DNA of 56,908 nt from an uncultured Prevotellaceae bacterium (lineage in GTDB: Bacteria > Bacteroidota > Bacteroidia > Bacteroidales > Bacteroidaceae): positions 1 to 56,908 of the forward strand of contig CACWOS010000034.1 of the NCBI GenBank assembly GCA_902762565.1. The letters are read 5' to 3'. The notes under the pieces were generated by a model. It saw only the letters and a list, made by a program, of their open reading frames with translations, searched no databases and was not told the origin of the DNA. The translations under genes were made by a program, and so were the position numbers. Shown in pieces: positions 55,298 through 56,908 of the stretch. Numbering within the stretch: the first letter of the stretch is position 1; each line of letters begins with the position of its first letter.

Positions 55298-55948
55298 TTC
55301 TTCTCGCTCATTAATTGCTGTTTTTTCTTTGTAAATACCATCACCCTACACTCAAAACGTTGGAAATGCCGATTCACAAAGGGATTGAGGTCAGTGTAGG
55401 GTGCTCTTGACCCTACACTGACCCTTACCTCACCCTCCACTCAGACATCATTACTACAGGTAAGTCGAATATTGAAAGGAAGCTGACGGATAGGGAAAGC
55501 CAAGCTCGCTGGTTTTCCGTAGGGAGCAAACTCTGATTCCGCAGGCTGCAAACTCTCAGTCCGTGCCGTCGGACTAATGGCTTGCATTAATTGCATCGAT
55601 TGCCCAAGATTTATGTCTACTAGCGTTGGTAGTGAAATCTTGAGTGTAGGGTCAGTGAGGGGTGAGTGTAGGGTTAAGAGCACCCTCCACTCCACATGAG
55701 CCCTTTGTACAAGGACGTTTTGGCCTATCAGAGTGTAGGGTGTAGTCTAAAACGATAAAATAGCTTTTTTCCTGAAGAAAAGCTGAACCAGTTACTTGTC
55801 GATGCCAGCTTGAGTTATTACTCCGAAAGAAATTTTGAATACTCTTGGAGTATTTCAGATTACTCCGATAGAATTGGACAACGTTGCTGAATCCCTTCTG
55901 GCAATTCTCCCATGTATAGGGCTCGATAAGTAGTTTTTCGCCTAATAA
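55298..55948. repeat. Gene-free stretch with GTGTAGGG repeats
   Basis: GTGTAGGGT or its complement occurs at least six times. A perfect 14-bp stem lies at 55389-55423 (GGTCAGTGTAGGGT, 7-nt loop GCTCTTG, then the complement). A second cluster, GAGTGTAGGGTCAGTGAGG and on to about 55740, repeats parts of it, including AAGAGCACCCT. An open minus-strand frame (55441-55695) spans these repeats and shows no family character. No gene is supported. Confidence 0.7.
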
Positions 55949-55980
55949 TTTGGAACTTTCGTTTTTTTTATCTATATTTG
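55949..55980 (+). promoter_or_regulatory. MNT-HepT promoter, TTTG-N20-TATATTTG
   Basis: TTTG at 55949-55952, 20 bp, TATATTTG at 55973-55980. It gives a leader of about 90 nt that contains repeat copy D. Confidence 0.75.
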
Positions 55981-56001
55981 CAATCAGAATTGCGAAAACA
56001 G

Positions 56002-56045
56002 GCTGCGCTCGGCATAATTGGAGCATGCTCCATTCTGCTCTCGCT
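56002..56045 (-). repeat. Variable-palindrome dispersed element, copy D
   Basis: On the minus strand: AGCGAGAGCAGAA, the palindrome TGGAGCATGCTCCA, then ATTATGCCGAGCG. It lies in the leader of the toxin-antitoxin pair. Confidence 0.65.
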
Positions 56046-56079
56046 GGCACAGTCTTTGCAGCGAGTAAACATCACGACA

Positions 56080-56385
56080 ATGGTTATGACAACGCAAGAA
56101 ATGATTCAACAGATAGCTGACTATTTCCAGACACAACCCGTCTTGAAGGTTTGGCTTTTCGGCTCTTTTTCGCGAGGAGAAGAGCACGAAGAAAGTGATG
56201 TTGACTTGCTGATTCTTCCTGACAAATCGCAGCATTTCAGTCTTTTCACGTTGAGTGGAATGTATGAGGACTTGAGAAATCTCATAGGACGTGATGTTGA
56301 TCTGATAACTGATGGGGGCTTGATGCCTTTTGCCCGTGAAAGTGCAGATCGTGATAAAATCTTGATTTATGAGAGAGCCGCGTAA
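56080..56385 (+). CDS. mntA: MNT-type minimal nucleotidyltransferase antitoxin
   Basis: A 101-aa nucleotidyltransferase. GSFSRGEEHEESDVDLLI has the GSxxRG...SDxDL active site of the MNT family, and VDLI with the third Asp follows at about residue 74. In MNT-HepT systems it silences the HepT RNase by AMP transfer to its tyrosine. It overlaps hepT by 17 bp. ATG at 56080 or at 56086 are both possible; the open frame further upstream is leader and repeat DNA. Confidence 0.9.
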   Translation: MVMTTQEMIQQIADYFQTQPVLKVWLFGSFSRGEEHEESDVDLLILPDKSQHFSLFTLSGMYEDLRNLIGRDVDLITDGGLMPFARESADRDKILIYERAA

Positions 56386-56713
56386 CGATCCCAAACGCCT
56401 TAAAGATATCTTGCAGGCCATAGACACGATTTTCCAGTATGTAGACAATCGTGATATGAAGACATTCCTTGCTGACAAGAAATCATATCATGCTGTCATC
56501 TATAACATTATGATAATGGGCGAAGCAGCCAATATGCTTACATTTGAATTCCGTGAGGCTCATCCAGAGATTCAGTGGAAGCAGATTACAAACATGCGTA
56601 ACTTTCTGATACACGGCTATCATAACGTGGAGGAAGATTTGGTTTGGGAAGCTATTTCTGTCGACCTGTCTCCTATACGTGAACAGATAGTCAAGTATTT
56701 AGATGAAATATAA
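56369..56713 (+). CDS. hepT: HepT-like toxin RNase (DUF86)
   Basis: A 114-aa all-helical HEPN protein. The catalytic motif is MRNFLIHGY (RxxxxHxY) at about 86-94, with Arg and His for RNA cleavage and the Tyr that is the AMPylation target. The middle NIMIMGEAANML is family-typical. It overlaps mntA, as in known MNT-HepT toxin-antitoxin operons, so antitoxin and toxin are translationally coupled. Confidence 0.92.
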   Translation: MREPRNDPKRLKDILQAIDTIFQYVDNRDMKTFLADKKSYHAVIYNIMIMGEAANMLTFEFREAHPEIQWKQITNMRNFLIHGYHNVEEDLVWEAISVDLSPIREQIVKYLDEI

Positions 56714-56908
56714 TATTAAACCCTAAAAACGATTAGTGCCTATGGGCTAGGAAATAGATATACGGACATAGGACACAGGGGGACAGTCCCCCTGTGTCAA
56801 TGATAGAGTGATGTGACAGAACTAGGTACCTGTCACACATGCGAAGTCCCGTAAATATTATCTATTAGTTTGCAGGAATATATGTAATCATTGTTAGTTC
56901 TGTACCTG
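56714..56908. repeat. REP-like palindromes at the window end
   Basis: GACACAGGGGG (56772-56782), loop ACAGT and the complement CCCCCTGTGTC (56788-56798) form a perfect 11-bp stem. TGTGACAG (56812-56819) and CTGTCACA (56830-56837) form a second stem. Such paired palindromes are typical of REP elements mobilised by Y1 (RAYT) transposases. No transposase gene is in the window and no further gene is seen here. Confidence 0.65.

Noticed and set aside
55441-55695. 84-codon minus-strand frame
   Set aside because: It begins in GTGTAGGG repeats and has no family match or promoter, so it was kept as intergenic repeat DNA.
1-56908. CRISPR array or complete insertion sequence
   Set aside because: No regularly spaced 25-40-bp repeats with unique spacers and no transposase gene were seen; the repeats found are short palindromic or tandem types.

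Overview
The window looks like a chromosomal segment of a Prevotella-like member of the order Bacteroidales. Almost every promoter that can be read has the Bacteroidetes form (TTTG or TTG, about 20 bp, then TAnnTTTG). The lineage markers agree: a NusB of about 313 aa, a DUF5606 protein next to coaE, a TamB protein paired with a lipobox-bearing TamA (TamL type), a SusC-era style outer-membrane receptor, a DUF4827 lipoprotein, a GH3 enzyme and a Tat-type aldo/keto reductase. Most of the window is ordinary housekeeping. Three accessory patches stand out: the first 14 kb, the 31.7-32.6 kb gap and the last 1.6 kb.

Region 1 (1-13.6 kb, all genes on the minus strand) is a defense island. Read in the direction of transcription it holds an XRE regulator, a Fic enzyme, a DUF2971 protein, hsdM, hsdS, hsdR, a CoiA-like fragment, a DinD-RhuM fusion, a Nudix hydrolase and the start of a DUF4298 protein. 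The type I HsdR carries a UmuD/LexA-like S24 peptidase domain at its C-terminus, with a Cys-Gly site and a GNSM serine. A frameshift/deletion cuts this domain before the catalytic lysine. With the DinD-like domain two genes downstream, this suggests a restriction system tied to the DNA-damage response.

Region 2 (13.6-19.9 kb) is a phosphate module: a Na/Pi cotransporter converging on a PhoB/PhoR-like pair. Both promoters carry 7-bp half-sites at an exact 11-bp period ending 10 bp before the -7 element, a candidate Pho box. Sugar acetyltransferase, AraC-remnant, truncated CDP-alcohol transferase and GNAT genes follow.

Region 3 (20-31.7 kb) holds a TonB-dependent-type receptor, a LiaF-like protein divergent from a membrane LytTR regulator, the coaE/ybbR/yajC/nusB block, rplY-pth-hslR and a secreted GH3 enzyme. 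Region 4 (31.7-32.6 kb) is a gene-poor scar with a truncated DUF1593 start, nested palindromes and short repeats.

Region 5 (32.6-55.3 kb) is mostly on the plus strand: aldo/keto reductase, initiator tRNA (minus), TetR-FabG, RluA, TamB-TamL, a nucleotidyltransferase, NrnA, DUF4827 and GlmM; then minus-strand envelope proteins and an aldehyde dehydrogenase; then a two-domain esterase, a cytidylate-kinase-like protein, a TSCPD protein and a histidine acid phosphatase. Region 6 (55.3 kb to the end) holds GTGTAGGG repeats, an MNT-HepT toxin-antitoxin pair and REP-like palindromes.

A recurring theme is that dispersed intergenic repeats enter coding sequence: in the PhoR-like kinase N-terminus, at the lytTR gene end, in GH3 and in RluA. 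One family has conserved ends around a variable palindrome. All calls come from reading the sequence; no database search was run.
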